Assembly (NCBI RefSeq): GCF_030687535.1
Contig: NZ_CP117437.1
Location: 2,501,501-2,565,500, forward strand
DNA length: 64,000 bases
Direction: 5' to 3'
DNA from: Pseudomonas sp. FP2335
Lineage (GTDB): Bacteria > Pseudomonadota > Gammaproteobacteria > Pseudomonadales > Pseudomonadaceae
The translations under genes and the position numbers were made by a program. The notes beneath the pieces were generated by a model that made no database searches, was not told the DNA's origin, and saw only the letters and a list, made by a program, of their open reading frames with translations. The first letter of the stretch is position 1. Every line of letters begins with the position of its first letter. Shown in pieces: positions 33,871 to 42,515 of the stretch.

Positions 33871-34760
33871 CCGGCCAACAGGCTTTCAGCCTTCTGCGTG
33901 ACGATCTCCAGCAGTGCGTTCAGTGCTGGGGACGTCACGCCGTCCTTGAGGGTCAGCGCATACAGGTTGACCATCACGGGCGGTGACAGCGGGCACGCAT
34001 CCAGGCCCGCGTCGCGTGCGCCGTACGCGGTGAAGGGGTCGACAATCGCCAATCCTTCTCCCGCTTCCACCATGCTGCGCATCATCTGGTAGGTCTGCAC
34101 GCGGGTCTGCACCACGGGCAGCGGGCGCAAGGCTTGCAGCTTGGCGTCCAGCAGACGGCTCAGCGGGTCCTGGCCTTCCAGGCCGATCATTGACTGGCCT
34201 GCCAGATCTTGCAGGGCGATGTACTTCTGCTTTGGCTTGAGCCAGCCGTGTGGCGCGAGCAATTGCAACTTGCCCTGGGCCAGCACGCTGCTGTGGATTT
34301 GCGGGTGTTCGGGGTTATGCAGGCTCAGGCCGACCTCGGCCTCGTGCAACAGCAGGCTGCGGACGATGTCGCGGGTCGGCTGGCTGGACAGGTTGCACGG
34401 GGTGTCCTGGAAGCGTCGGCGCAGCAGCGCGATGCTTTGCGGCAACAGCTGATTGGCCAGCGGTGGCGTGCACAGGGCGCGCAGGGGTGGGGCGTGATGG
34501 TGCTTCAAGCGGCTGGCCAGGCGTTGCAGCGGCTCCAGCGCTTCATATACATGGGCGATTTCGGCTTGCAGTTCCAGGGTTTCCCGGGTGGCCTGCAAGC
34601 GTCCGCGCACACTGGCGAACAACATGAAACCAAGCTGTTGCTCGGCGTCCTTGAGCGCTGCGTCCACATCGCCCACGCAGAGTTGCAACCATTCGGCGGC
34701 CGTGCCGAGGTGTCCGGTCTGCAAGATGGCCTGAATCACTTCGATATGACGTAAACGCAT
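33867..34760 (-). CDS. LysR-family transcriptional regulator
   Basis: A 297-residue regulator with an N-terminal helix-turn-helix (MRLRHIEVIQAILQTGHLGTAAEWLQLCVGDVDAALKDAEQQLGFMLF) and a substrate-binding-protein-like C-terminus (about 90-295; RSMVEAGEGLAIVDPFTAYGA near 220). The recognition region is divergent from the usual S-Q-P-A-L-S pattern, but the layout is clear. It converges with the GNAT gene, sharing four bases. It might regulate polyamine or amino-acid genes nearby, but no target is evident. Confidence 0.88.
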   Translation of the reverse strand: MRLRHIEVIQAILQTGHLGTAAEWLQLCVGDVDAALKDAEQQLGFMLFASVRGRLQATRETLELQAEIAHVYEALEPLQRLASRLKHHHAPPLRALCTPPLANQLLPQSIALLRRRFQDTPCNLSSQPTRDIVRSLLLHEAEVGLSLHNPEHPQIHSSVLAQGKLQLLAPHGWLKPKQKYIALQDLAGQSMIGLEGQDPLSRLLDAKLQALRPLPVVQTRVQTYQMMRSMVEAGEGLAIVDPFTAYGARDAGLDACPLSPPVMVNLYALTLKDGVTSPALNALLEIVTQKAESLLAG

Positions 34761-34869
34761 CGCCGGAGTCTATGTGCAGCGCGCCGGGGATTCAATAGAA
34801 TGGCTGCGCTGATCAACAACGACCAAAGCCGGCTAGCGGCACTTACAACAAGAACAGGTCTGGTCTCAT

Positions 34870-35214
34870 ATGCCTCTACCCTCGATATTCTTCGGGGTAA
34901 CGGCCAAGCAGCTGGTGGTCCTGGTGACCGTTGGGTGCGTGGCTGCTTATCTCTTCAACAGTCATGACGACACCGCGCCGGACAACCTGGCCCTTGAAGC
35001 GTTTGTCCGCTCTGAGGAGCAGGTGATCGAGCAGGTAGGCGCGGTGCTGGATATTGCGCTGGTCAGGCAGGTGGTCGCGCACCCCAGCAATAACGCAGCG
35101 GGCTACACGCGTTCGATGTATGCGGTGGAGGGCGAGCGGGGCAAGTTGCTGGTGACGCTGAAGGAGGCAGCGGGGGGCCGGGAAATCGAAGTCACAGAGA
35201 TCCGCCGCCCCTGA
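34870..35214 (+). CDS. Small membrane-anchored protein, hypothetical
   Basis: A 114-residue protein from the ATG at 34870. A hydrophobic segment at about 11-30 (AKQLVVLVTVGCVAAYLF) anchors a soluble part with a helix (EEQVIEQVGAVLDIALVRQVVAHP) and a three- to four-strand region (YTRSMYAVEGERGKLLVTL, GREIEVTEI). The organisation recalls Coa1-type cytochrome-oxidase assembly folds, but I cannot confirm that. No close functional neighbour. It is divergent from the LysR gene. Confidence 0.7.
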   Translation: MPLPSIFFGVTAKQLVVLVTVGCVAAYLFNSHDDTAPDNLALEAFVRSEEQVIEQVGAVLDIALVRQVVAHPSNNAAGYTRSMYAVEGERGKLLVTLKEAAGGREIEVTEIRRP

Positions 35215-35275
35215 TCACCCCAGCCCAGCCAACGCCATGCATGGCCAGGACTGGGCTGGTAGGCAGGGCGAGGTC

Positions 35276-35512
35276 TTACGAAGCGAGGGTAGTTTGCGAC
35301 TCGCGCACGATAATGATGCCCGACTGAATCAACTTGAACTCATCGCCCTCCAGCTTTTCTACACGGTCGCCAATGGCCAGCTTGTAGGTAGTGGTGGGCG
35401 TCGAGCCTGCCAGGTCGCCCTGCGCCGGATTGGATTCCTGGAACTCATGCACCGAATACACGCGTCCCTCTGCGTCTCTGGCATGAAACTGTCCGACTAG
35501 TACTGCTGCCAT
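35276..35512 (-). CDS. Hypothetical protein
   Basis: A 78-residue cytosolic protein from the ATG at 35512 (MAAVLVGQFHARDAEG); the frame continues to 35539 with an unlikely leader. The text suggests a small beta-rich domain: QFHARDAEGRVYSVHEFQES then TTYKLAIGDRVEKLEGDEFKLIQSGIIIVRE. The family is unknown to me, although the compact form is common in fluorescent pseudomonads. No signal peptide or membrane segment is present. Confidence 0.65.
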   Translation of the reverse strand: MAAVLVGQFHARDAEGRVYSVHEFQESNPAQGDLAGSTPTTTYKLAIGDRVEKLEGDEFKLIQSGIIIVRESQTTLAS

Positions 35513-35730
35513 CTGTTTAGAACCTCTGGAGATAATCACTCGATTTGCGGTTCTGTAGACCGTTATGGAGCGGTGTAGTTTACCTACGTTAAAAAAATAC
35601 TATTCGCTGGCGATTTCGGATGAATCCTACAAGGTGGGGCGTTTGGAGGATTATCAAAAACCTTCTGGTGAACCCGCCGCGAAGACTCTATAACTACAAG
35701 CTCCTTTATTCAGACGTCGGGAAAACCTCC

Positions 35731-36288
35731 ATGAGCAAGGTCTACACGATTGCCGTCCTGGTTGGCAGCTTGAGAAAAGAGTCGATCAACCGCAAGGTCG
35801 CCCTGGCCCTGGCCGAACTGGCCCCTGCCAACCTCAGGTTGAAGATTGTCGAAATTGGCGATTTGCCGCTCTACAACGAGGACATCGACGGTGCAACACC
35901 GCCGGCAGCCTACAGCACTTTCCGTCAGCAGGTGAGTTCATCCGACGCGGTGTTGTTCGTGACCCCGGAATACAACCGTTCCGTGCCTGCGCCGTTGAAG
36001 AACGCGATTGACGTGGGCTCCCGTCCATACGGCCAAAGCGCCTGGAGTGGCAAGCCGGGTGCGATCATCAGTGTGTCGCCAGGAGCCGTCGGTGGTTTCG
36101 GCGCCAACCATCACCTGCGCCAATCCCTGGTGTTCCTTGATGTACCGTGCATGCAGCAGCCGGAAGCCTATGTGGGCGGCGCGGGAAGCTTGTTTGATGA
36201 GGCCGGAAAGCTGTCGGAAAAGACCAAGCCATTCTTGCAGGCGTTCATCGACGCTTATGGCAAGTGGGTAGCCAAGCAAACAGCCTGA
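35731..36288 (+). CDS. NAD(P)H-dependent FMN reductase (ChrR-like)
   Basis: A 185-residue flavodoxin-like reductase from the ATG at 35731 (MSKVYTIAVLVGSLRKESINRK). The phosphate-binding GSLRKESINRK and the FMN-site TPEYNRSVPAPLKNAIDVGSRP near 80-100 are typical of the family, which reduces quinones, chromate or azo dyes and lowers oxidative stress. The open frame upstream to 35620 is not coding by family alignment. A REPIN follows. Confidence 0.9.
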   Translation: MSKVYTIAVLVGSLRKESINRKVALALAELAPANLRLKIVEIGDLPLYNEDIDGATPPAAYSTFRQQVSSSDAVLFVTPEYNRSVPAPLKNAIDVGSRPYGQSAWSGKPGAIISVSPGAVGGFGANHHLRQSLVFLDVPCMQQPEAYVGGAGSLFDEAGKLSEKTKPFLQAFIDAYGKWVAKQTA

Positions 36289-36308
36289 CTTGGCAATGAG
36301 ATGAGAAA

Positions 36309-36395
36309 GTGGGAGCGGGCTTGCTCGCGAATGTGCTGTGTCAGTCAACGATGCGTTCACTGATCCACCGCATTCGCGAGCAAGCCCGCTCCCAC
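36309..36395. repeat. REPIN (paired REP palindromes)
   Basis: Units at 36309-36333 (GTGGGAGCGGGCTTGCTCGC) and 36367-36395 (GCGAGCAAGCCCGCTCCCAC) are inverted and close to identical to the dnaQ-ldcA pair. They sit between the FMN reductase and poxB, where two genes converge. Confidence 0.9.
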
Positions 36396-36402
36396 ATGGG
36401 GT

Positions 36403-38127
36403 TTAGCGCAGCCAGTTCGTGCGTGCCAGCTCAATGACCTCATCGCCACGGCCACTCATCACCGCCTTGAGCATATACAGGCTGAACCCCTTGGCCTGCT
36501 CCAGCTTGATGCTCGGTGGCATCACCAGTTCCTGAGTCGCGGTCACCACGTCCACCAACACCGGCCCATCATGGGCCAGTGCGCGACGCAGTGCCGGTTC
36601 CAGATCTTCTGACTGCTCCACGCGAATCCCCAGGATGCCCATGGCGTTGGACATGGCGGCAAAGTCCGGGTTTTTCAGTTCGGTGCCGGCATCCAGATAA
36701 CCTGCGGCTTTCATCTCCATGGCGACAAAACCCAGGGATGAGTTGTCGAACACCACCACCTTGACCGGCAGTTTCAGCTGGGCCAATGAAATGAAGTCCC
36801 CCATCAGCATGGCAAAGCCACCGTCGCCGGACATTGAAATAACCTGCCGACCTGGAAACGCCGCCTGCGCGCCAATTGCCTGGGGCATGGCGTTGGCCAT
36901 CGAGCCGTGGTTGAACGAGCCGATCAGTCGACGCTTGCCATTCATCTTCAAGTAACGCGCGGCCCACACGGTGGGCGAGCCGACGTCGGCGGTGAAGATC
37001 GCATCGTCGTCCGCCAATTCGCTGAGCAGGCGCGCCACGTATTGTGGGTGGATCGGCCGATTGGCCTTGGACGGTTGCGCCAGGTCGTCGAGGCCTTGGC
37101 GGGCTTTCTCGTAATGCTTGAGCGAGGTCTCGAGAAAGCTGCGGTCGGCCTTGCGGGTCAGGCGCGGCAGCAGGGCAGCGATGGTTTCGCTGACGTCGGC
37201 GCAGATGCCCAGGTCCAGGGTGGTACGGCGCCCCAGCGCTTGTGGGTCGCGGTCGACCTGGATGATCTTCGCATCGGTGGGGTAGAACTGACGGTAAGGG
37301 AAGTCCGTGCCGAGCATGATCAAGGTGTCGCAGTCGAGCATCGCATGGTAGCCGGAACTGAAGCCGATCAGGCCGGTCATGCCCACGTCGAACGGGTTGT
37401 CCCATTCCACATGCTCTTTGCCGCGCAGGGCGTGTACCACGGGAGCGCCGAGGGCGTCGGCCAAGGCGACCACTTGATCATGGGCACCGGCACAACCGCT
37501 GCCGCACAGCAGGGTGGTTTTCTGACTGCTTTGAAGGATTTCGCTGAGGCGTAGCAGGTCTTGTTCCGCTGGCAAGGTGCGCGGTGCGTGCAGGGCCGGC
37601 CACGGTTTGAGCTTGTCTTCCACTTCCAGCAGCGACACGTCGCCCGGAATCACCACCACCGCGACGCCGCGATTGAGGATCGCCGAGCGCATGGCGCGAT
37701 GCAGCACGTGGGGCATCTGCTCGGGGCTGGTCACCAGTTCGATAAAGTGGCTGCATTCCTTGAACAGTTCCTGGGGATGGGTTTCCTGGAAGTAGTTCAG
37801 GCCAATCTCGGTGGAGGGAATCTGCGCCGCGATCGCCAGCACGGGTACGTGGTTGCGATGGCAGTCGAACAGGCCGTTGATCAAGTGCAGGTTGCCGGGC
37901 CCGCAACTGCCGGCACACACCGTCAACTCGCCGGTGGCAGCGGCCTCGGCACCCGCCGCGAAGGCCGCGACTTCCTCGTGGCGCACATGCATCCACTCGA
38001 TACTCTCCATGGTGCGCAGAGCGTCGGTGAGGCCATTGAGGCTGTCACCGGTCAGGCCCCAGATGCGCTTGATACCCGCCTGTTCAAGCGTGGTCGCCAA
38101 TTGCTGGGCCAGGTTGATTTTCGCCAT
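36403..38127 (-). CDS. poxB: Pyruvate dehydrogenase (ubiquinone)/pyruvate oxidase
   Basis: A 574-residue thiamine-diphosphate, FAD-dependent enzyme that oxidises pyruvate to acetate and passes electrons to ubiquinone. The start at ATG 38127 ([18 protein letters not shown]) is preferred to 38139. The pyrimidine-binding domain has [20 protein letters not shown] and the conserved Glu in [17 protein letters not shown]. The cofactor motif is in [19 protein letters not shown] with DNSS at its end. The C-terminal segment ([28 protein letters not shown]) resembles the membrane-binding tail of PoxB. Confidence 0.92.
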   Translation of the reverse strand: MAKINLAQQLATTLEQAGIKRIWGLTGDSLNGLTDALRTMESIEWMHVRHEEVAAFAAGAEAAATGELTVCAGSCGPGNLHLINGLFDCHRNHVPVLAIAAQIPSTEIGLNYFQETHPQELFKECSHFIELVTSPEQMPHVLHRAMRSAILNRGVAVVVIPGDVSLLEVEDKLKPWPALHAPRTLPAEQDLLRLSEILQSSQKTTLLCGSGCAGAHDQVVALADALGAPVVHALRGKEHVEWDNPFDVGMTGLIGFSSGYHAMLDCDTLIMLGTDFPYRQFYPTDAKIIQVDRDPQALGRRTTLDLGICADVSETIAALLPRLTRKADRSFLETSLKHYEKARQGLDDLAQPSKANRPIHPQYVARLLSELADDDAIFTADVGSPTVWAARYLKMNGKRRLIGSFNHGSMANAMPQAIGAQAAFPGRQVISMSGDGGFAMLMGDFISLAQLKLPVKVVVFDNSSLGFVAMEMKAAGYLDAGTELKNPDFAAMSNAMGILGIRVEQSEDLEPALRRALAHDGPVLVDVVTATQELVMPPSIKLEQAKGFSLYMLKAVMSGRGDEVIELARTNWLR

Positions 38128-38204
38128 GAAAAACTCCAATCGTCAGTGAGGTTAAAAACTGCTGATCAATAGGGGACAGTTCGATCACGGCGAATGCTCC
38201 GCCT

Positions 38205-39437
38205 TTATTGTGAAGACTGCGCCATGGCCGCACGGTACTGCCGAGTGCGCCTGGCCAGAAACCATTGGTCACGCACCAGCGCCATGCACGGCGCTACCTT
38301 GGCGCTTGGCGCGCGACCGTGGCTGAGGCGGCGCATCTGGTGACGCACCACCGCAAGGATGGCCAGGGACGCCAGAGGCTTGCGCTTCCAGTCCATGGGC
38401 TCGAGTTGCGGGTTGGGGTCGCGCCCTTCACTCCAGTGCTGGATCAACTGCGGCTCCAGGGTCAGGGCGGTGGCGATGCCGGCCATGGCGATGCCGCTGT
38501 CGAGCACCTGTTGCACGATCGCCAGGCGGCGGATGCCGCCGGTGACCATTACCGGCATCCTGGCGATACTTGCCAATTCAGTGGCCATGTCCAGGAAATA
38601 CGCTTCACGGGCCAGCGTGCGCCCGTCCCGCGCTTCGCCCTGCATCGCCGGCGCTTCATAGCTGCCGCCGGACAACTCCAGCAGGTCGATGGGCAACGGG
38701 TTGAGCATTTCGACCACGGCGCGCGCATCGGCCTCTGCAAAACCACCGCGCTGGAAGTCCGCCGAGTTGAGTTTGAGCGCCACGCAAAACGCCGGGCTGA
38801 CGCTGGCGCGCACCGCGTGGATCACTTCCAGCAGCAGGCGTGCACGGTTTTCCAGCGAGCCACCCCAGCGGTCGTTGCGATGGTTGCTCAACGGCGAGAG
38901 AAATTGGCTCAGCAGGTAGCCGTGGGCGCCGTGGATTTGTACCCCGGTAAACCCGGCCTTTTCGGCGAGGCGGGCGCTGGTGGCAAAACGCTTGATCACC
39001 TCCTGGATGTCGTCTTCGGTCATGGCCTGTGGCTTGGCGAACATCTTCGAGAATCCACCCAGGTCGAGGGCTACCGCAGACGGCGCCATGGCTTGCTGGT
39101 GCAGGTTGGCCGGGGTCTGGCGTCCGGGATGGCTGAGTTGCATCCAGAACTGCACGCCCCTGTCGCGTGCCACAGCGGCCCATTCGCGAAAACTGTCCAG
39201 TTGCTGCTCGTCTTCCAGGGCCACGCCACCGGGGCCGGTCATGGCGCGGCGGTCGATCATCACGTTGCCGGTGATCAGCAAGCCGGGCTCGCCCTCGGCC
39301 CAGGCCTTGTACAGTTGCTTCAATTCGCGGGACGGGGCCTGTTGCGCATCGGCCATGTTCTCTTCCATCGCGGCTTTGGCGATGCGGTTGGAGATGATCT
39401 GGCCATTGGGCAGTTGCAGGGCTTCAAAGGGTGACAT
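38205..39437 (-). CDS. NADH:flavin oxidoreductase (Old Yellow Enzyme family)
   Basis: A 410-residue FMN-binding ene-reductase. The TIM barrel begins LPNGQIISNRIAKAAMEENMAD; active-site MQLSHPGRQTPANLH, QIHGAHGYLLSQFLSPLSNHRNDRWGGSLENRARLLLEV and the phosphate-binding MVTGGIRR are all present. The extra 40-residue C-terminal tail (SHGRAPSAKVAPCMALVRDQWF) is found in some NemA-like members. It is divergent from a MerR-type regulator with a palindromic site between them, so it is likely induced by electrophiles or a redox signal. Confidence 0.9.
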   Translation of the reverse strand: MSPFEALQLPNGQIISNRIAKAAMEENMADAQQAPSRELKQLYKAWAEGEPGLLITGNVMIDRRAMTGPGGVALEDEQQLDSFREWAAVARDRGVQFWMQLSHPGRQTPANLHQQAMAPSAVALDLGGFSKMFAKPQAMTEDDIQEVIKRFATSARLAEKAGFTGVQIHGAHGYLLSQFLSPLSNHRNDRWGGSLENRARLLLEVIHAVRASVSPAFCVALKLNSADFQRGGFAEADARAVVEMLNPLPIDLLELSGGSYEAPAMQGEARDGRTLAREAYFLDMATELASIARMPVMVTGGIRRLAIVQQVLDSGIAMAGIATALTLEPQLIQHWSEGRDPNPQLEPMDWKRKPLASLAILAVVRHQMRRLSHGRAPSAKVAPCMALVRDQWFLARRTRQYRAAMAQSSQ

Positions 39438-39474
39438 GGGTTGACTCCTGAGCGGGGGAGGCCTCAGGCTAAGC

Positions 39475-39490
39475 TTAAAGTTAACTTTAA
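39475..39490. promoter_or_regulatory. MerR/SoxR-type palindromic operator
   Basis: The perfect 16-base palindrome TTAAAGTTAACTTTAA lies in the gap between the divergent OYE and MerR genes, 20 bases before the regulator start. It resembles the SoxR-type core AGTTAACT flanked by complementary bases. It is the natural candidate for the adjacent MerR protein. Confidence 0.65.
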
Positions 39491-39509
39491 TGTCAAGCAG
39501 GTGATGGTG

Positions 39510-39914
39510 ATGAATATTGGCGAGCTGGCAAAGCAGAGTGGGTTGGCGGCGTCACGTATCCGCTTTTATGAAGCGCAAGGCCTGATCAGTCAGGTGGGGC
39601 GCCAGTCCAACGGCTATCGACGTTATTCGGCCGAGGCGTTGCAGACCTTGCAACTGATCCAGAGCGCACAACAGGCGGGCTTCACCTTGCAGGAACTCAA
39701 GGCGTTGATGCCGGCGCCGGGCGAACACAAGCGCGAAGAGCTGATCGAGGCATTGGAGCGCAAGGTGGCGCAGATTGAGCAGATGCAGGCGCAACTGGCC
39801 CACAGCAAGGCCCAGTTATTGGGTGTGATCGAAGCGGTTCGGGCGCAGCCTGAAGGCGTGCCGTGCTCCATGGGGCAGAAGCAGGTGCTGGCGTCGACCC
39901 AATTCAATGGATAA
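39510..39914 (+). CDS. MerR-family transcriptional regulator
   Basis: A 134-residue regulator from the ATG at 39510 (MNIGELAKQSGLAASRIRFYEAQGLI); an ATG at 39504 is also in frame. The winged helix covers about 1-70 (YRRYSAEALQTLQLIQSAQQAGFTLQELKALM) and a dimerising coiled coil follows (ELIEALERKVAQIEQMQAQLAHSKAQLLGVIEAV). The C-terminus has a single cysteine (VPCSMGQ), so there is no SoxR-like iron-sulphur cluster. It controls the divergent ene-reductase by inference. Its stop overlaps the terminator of the convergent cysI operon. Confidence 0.92.
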   Translation: MNIGELAKQSGLAASRIRFYEAQGLISQVGRQSNGYRRYSAEALQTLQLIQSAQQAGFTLQELKALMPAPGEHKREELIEALERKVAQIEQMQAQLAHSKAQLLGVIEAVRAQPEGVPCSMGQKQVLASTQFNG

Positions 39915-39939
39915 AAAAAGCCCTGGCAGGCCAGGGCTT
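39913..39939 (-). terminator. Intrinsic terminator of cysI-DUF934 operon
   Basis: Stem GCCCTGG (39920-39926)/CCAGGGC (39931-39937) with a CAGG loop. Read on the minus strand it is followed by seven T (39913-39919). It lies 17 bases after the DUF934 stop and reaches the stop codon of the convergent merR-type gene. Confidence 0.85.
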
Positions 39940-39955
39940 GATCATGCGCTGAAAC

Positions 39956-40450
39956 TCAGCGGCGACGGAACAGTGGCAACGGTTCATCCGTTGCAGCCTG
40001 GTACGTCACCGAGAAGTCCTTGAGGCTTTCCAGCGCTTCGTACGGGTCTTTGTCGGCGCGCAAGGCGAAGGCATCGAACCCGCAACGGTGCAGGTAGAAC
40101 AACTGATCGCGCAGGATGTCGCCAATCGCACGCAGCTCGCCTTTGTAACCATAGCGGTCACGCAGCAGGCGCGCGTTGGAGTAGTTGCGCCCGTCGGTGA
40201 AGGCCGGGAAGTTCAGGGCGATGACCTGGAAGTGTTCCACGTCGTCGCCGATTTCTTCAGCTTCTTCATCGGCGTCCAACCATACACCCAGGCCGCCGTC
40301 GCGGGCCTTGAGTGCATGAGCGTGCTCGCGCCACAGGGCCAGCGGCACGATCAGGTCGTCGCAGTTGGAGATGCCGTCAAAGCTCGCGTCCTTGGGCAGC
40401 AGGTGCCAGGTTTCGTCGAGGACTTCGTTGTTCTTAATGATTCGCTGCAT
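39956..40450 (-). CDS. DUF934 protein, sulphite-reductase partner
   Basis: A 164-residue protein from the ATG at 40450 (MQRIIKNNEVLDETWHLLPKD); the longer frame to 40510 is a shadow of cysI. Conserved DUF934 features: ALNFPAFTDGRNYSNARLLRDRYGYKGELRAIGDILRDQLFYLHRCGFDAFAL. The family almost always follows a CysI-type reductase and is thought to assist it. Its start lies inside the last codons of cysI (17-base overlap), so translation is coupled. Confidence 0.88.
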   Translation of the reverse strand: MQRIIKNNEVLDETWHLLPKDASFDGISNCDDLIVPLALWREHAHALKARDGGLGVWLDADEEAEEIGDDVEHFQVIALNFPAFTDGRNYSNARLLRDRYGYKGELRAIGDILRDQLFYLHRCGFDAFALRADKDPYEALESLKDFSVTYQAATDEPLPLFRRR

Positions 40451-42092
40451 AGACGCGCTCCTTGAACAGGTCAATGCCGATGCGCTGGTAGGTGTCGATG
40501 AAACGCTCATCTTCGGTGCGCTGTTCGATGTACACGTCGATCAGCTTGCCGATCACCTCGGGCATGGCTTCCTGGGCGAAGGACGGGCCGAGGATCTTGC
40601 CCAGGCTCGCGTCGCGGCTGGCGCTGCCACCCAGGGACACTTGGTAGAATTCTTCGCCTTTCTTGTCCACGCCCAGGATGCCGATGTGGCCGACGTGGTG
40701 GTGGCCACAGGCATTCATGCAGCCGGAGATGTTCAGGTCCAGCTCGCCGATGTCGAACAGGTAGTCCAGGTCGTCGAAACGGCGCTGGATAGATTCGGCA
40801 ATCGGGATCGACTTGGCGTTGGCCAGGGAGCAGAAGTCGCCACCCGGGCAGCAGATGATGTCGGTCAACAGGCCGATGTTCGGCGTGGCAAAACCACCTT
40901 CGCGCAGTTCGCCCCACAGGGTGAACAGTTGGCTCTGCTCAACGTCCGCGAGAATGATGTTCTGCTCGTGGGAGGTGCGCAGTTGGCCGAAGCTGTAGCG
41001 CTCGGCCAGGTCGGCGACGGCGTCCAGTTGCTTGTCGGTGATGTCACCCGGCGCAACACCCGTAGGTTTGAGCGACAGGGTCACGGCAACGTAGCCTGGC
41101 TTCTTGTGCGCCAGGGTGTTGCGGCCACGCCAGCGGGCGAAACCCGGGTGCTCTGCGTCGAGGGCGGCGAGTTCGGCGTCCTGATTGGTCAGGGCCTTGT
41201 ACTCGGGGTCGACGAAGTGCTTGGCGACGCGATGTACTTCGGCTTCGGTCAGAGTGGTCTGGCCGCCGCGCAGGTGTTCCATTTCAGCGTCGACTTTCTG
41301 GGCGAACACCTCAGGGGTCAGCGCTTTTACCAGGATCTTGATCCGGGCCTTGTACTTGTTGTCACGACGGCCGTAGCGGTTGTAGACCCGCAGGATGGCG
41401 TCGAGGTAGCTCAACAGGTCCTGCCACGGCAGGAACTCGTTGATGAACGCGCCGACCACCGGGGTACGGCCCAGGCCGCCACCCACCAGCACACGGAAGC
41501 CCAACTCGCCAGCGGCGTTGTACACCGGCTCCAGGCCGATATCGTGTACTTCGATGGCAGCACGGTCCGAGGTCGAGCCATTGATGGCGATCTTGAACTT
41601 ACGCGGCAGGTAGGCGAATTCCGGGTGGAAGGTGGTCCACTGGCGGACGATTTCACACCAGGGGCGCGGGTCGATCAGCTCGTCGGCGGCAACGCCGGCG
41701 AATTGGTCGGTGGTCACGTTGCGCAGGCAGTTGCCGCTGGTCTGAATGGCGTGCATCTGCACGGTGGCCAGTTCAGCCAGGATGTCCGGCACATCTTCCA
41801 GCGCCAGCCAGTTGAACTGTACGTTCTGGCGCGTACTGATGTGCGCGTAGCCTTTGTCGAAGTCGCGGGCAATCTTGGCCATCATGCGCACCTGACGCGA
41901 GGTCAGTTGGCCATAAGGCACGGCTACCCGCAGCATCGGCGCAAAGCGCTGAACATAAAGGCCATTTTGCAGGCGCAGAGGGCGGAACTCTTCTTCGCTC
42001 AGTTCACCTGCTAGGTAGCGTCGGGTCTGATCACGGAACTGCTTGACGCGGTCCTCGATGATGCGCTGATCGTATTCGTCGTATACGTACAT
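40434..42092 (-). CDS. cysI: Sulphite/nitrite reductase hemoprotein
   Basis: A 552-residue siroheme/4Fe-4S enzyme reducing sulphite to sulphide for cysteine synthesis. The start at 42092 (MYVYDEYDQRIIEDR) is chosen over 42179, whose leader is arginine-rich. Cluster and siroheme ligands are the first cysteine pair in TDIICCPGGDFCSLA and the second in SGCMNACGHHHVGHIG. Other motifs: HISTRQNVQFNW and TSGNCLRNVTTDQFAG (the substrate-site arginines). Followed by DUF934, as in other pseudomonads. Upstream there is a 234-base gap before the small membrane protein. Confidence 0.93.
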   Translation of the reverse strand: MYVYDEYDQRIIEDRVKQFRDQTRRYLAGELSEEEFRPLRLQNGLYVQRFAPMLRVAVPYGQLTSRQVRMMAKIARDFDKGYAHISTRQNVQFNWLALEDVPDILAELATVQMHAIQTSGNCLRNVTTDQFAGVAADELIDPRPWCEIVRQWTTFHPEFAYLPRKFKIAINGSTSDRAAIEVHDIGLEPVYNAAGELGFRVLVGGGLGRTPVVGAFINEFLPWQDLLSYLDAILRVYNRYGRRDNKYKARIKILVKALTPEVFAQKVDAEMEHLRGGQTTLTEAEVHRVAKHFVDPEYKALTNQDAELAALDAEHPGFARWRGRNTLAHKKPGYVAVTLSLKPTGVAPGDITDKQLDAVADLAERYSFGQLRTSHEQNIILADVEQSQLFTLWGELREGGFATPNIGLLTDIICCPGGDFCSLANAKSIPIAESIQRRFDDLDYLFDIGELDLNISGCMNACGHHHVGHIGILGVDKKGEEFYQVSLGGSASRDASLGKILGPSFAQEAMPEVIGKLIDVYIEQRTEDERFIDTYQRIGIDLFKERVYAANH

Positions 42093-42326
42093 ATAGGTCC
42101 TGTTCTCGGCAAATCTGCGCGCACGGCCGCGCACTCCCAACGGAGCCGCCGCACGATACCAGTTTGCGTTTATGCGCAAAAGTGATGTTTGAGTATATGC
42201 AAATAACCAAATCGACTAATGAGAACTGTTATCGCTATACCCACATTTGTCATGCGGGCAATCTTGAACTTTACTGTGGTCGAGTCTTGATGCAGTCACC
42301 TAATAAAACCGATAAGAGGCGATGCG

Positions 42327-42440
42327 ATGAGCAACCCAACCAAAGCCCGTAAGCCCGACAGTACCGTTGATGCCTGGGCCATTCTGTTTCTGATAATCCT
42401 GGTGGTCGGCACCGCTGTATTCTGGGTGAGCCACCAATAA
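42327..42440 (+). CDS. 37-residue single-pass membrane protein
   Basis: A very short gene from ATG at 42327 to TAA at 42440, preceded by AGAGG seven bases upstream. The sequence begins MSNPTKARKPDSTVDAWAIL and has one hydrophobic helix (about 17-34, ILFLIILVVGTAVFWV) with a positively charged N-terminus and a Ser-His-Gln end. This looks like a small inner-membrane protein with its N-terminus inside. The function is unknown. It is divergent from cysI and precedes a binding-protein gene by 75 bases. Confidence 0.65.
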   Translation: MSNPTKARKPDSTVDAWAILFLIILVVGTAVFWVSHQ

Positions 42441-42515
42441 ACGACGTTGATTGAGCCTCGATTGAGCGGTTAATTGCCACTATCATGGCGGCCACTCTTC
42501 AAGGCTTGGATAACG

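Noticed and set aside
42218..42233. Fur-box-like AATGAGAACTGTTATC upstream of cysI
   Set aside because: About 13 of 16 positions match half the Fur consensus, but the symmetry is poor and neither flanking gene is a typical Fur target.
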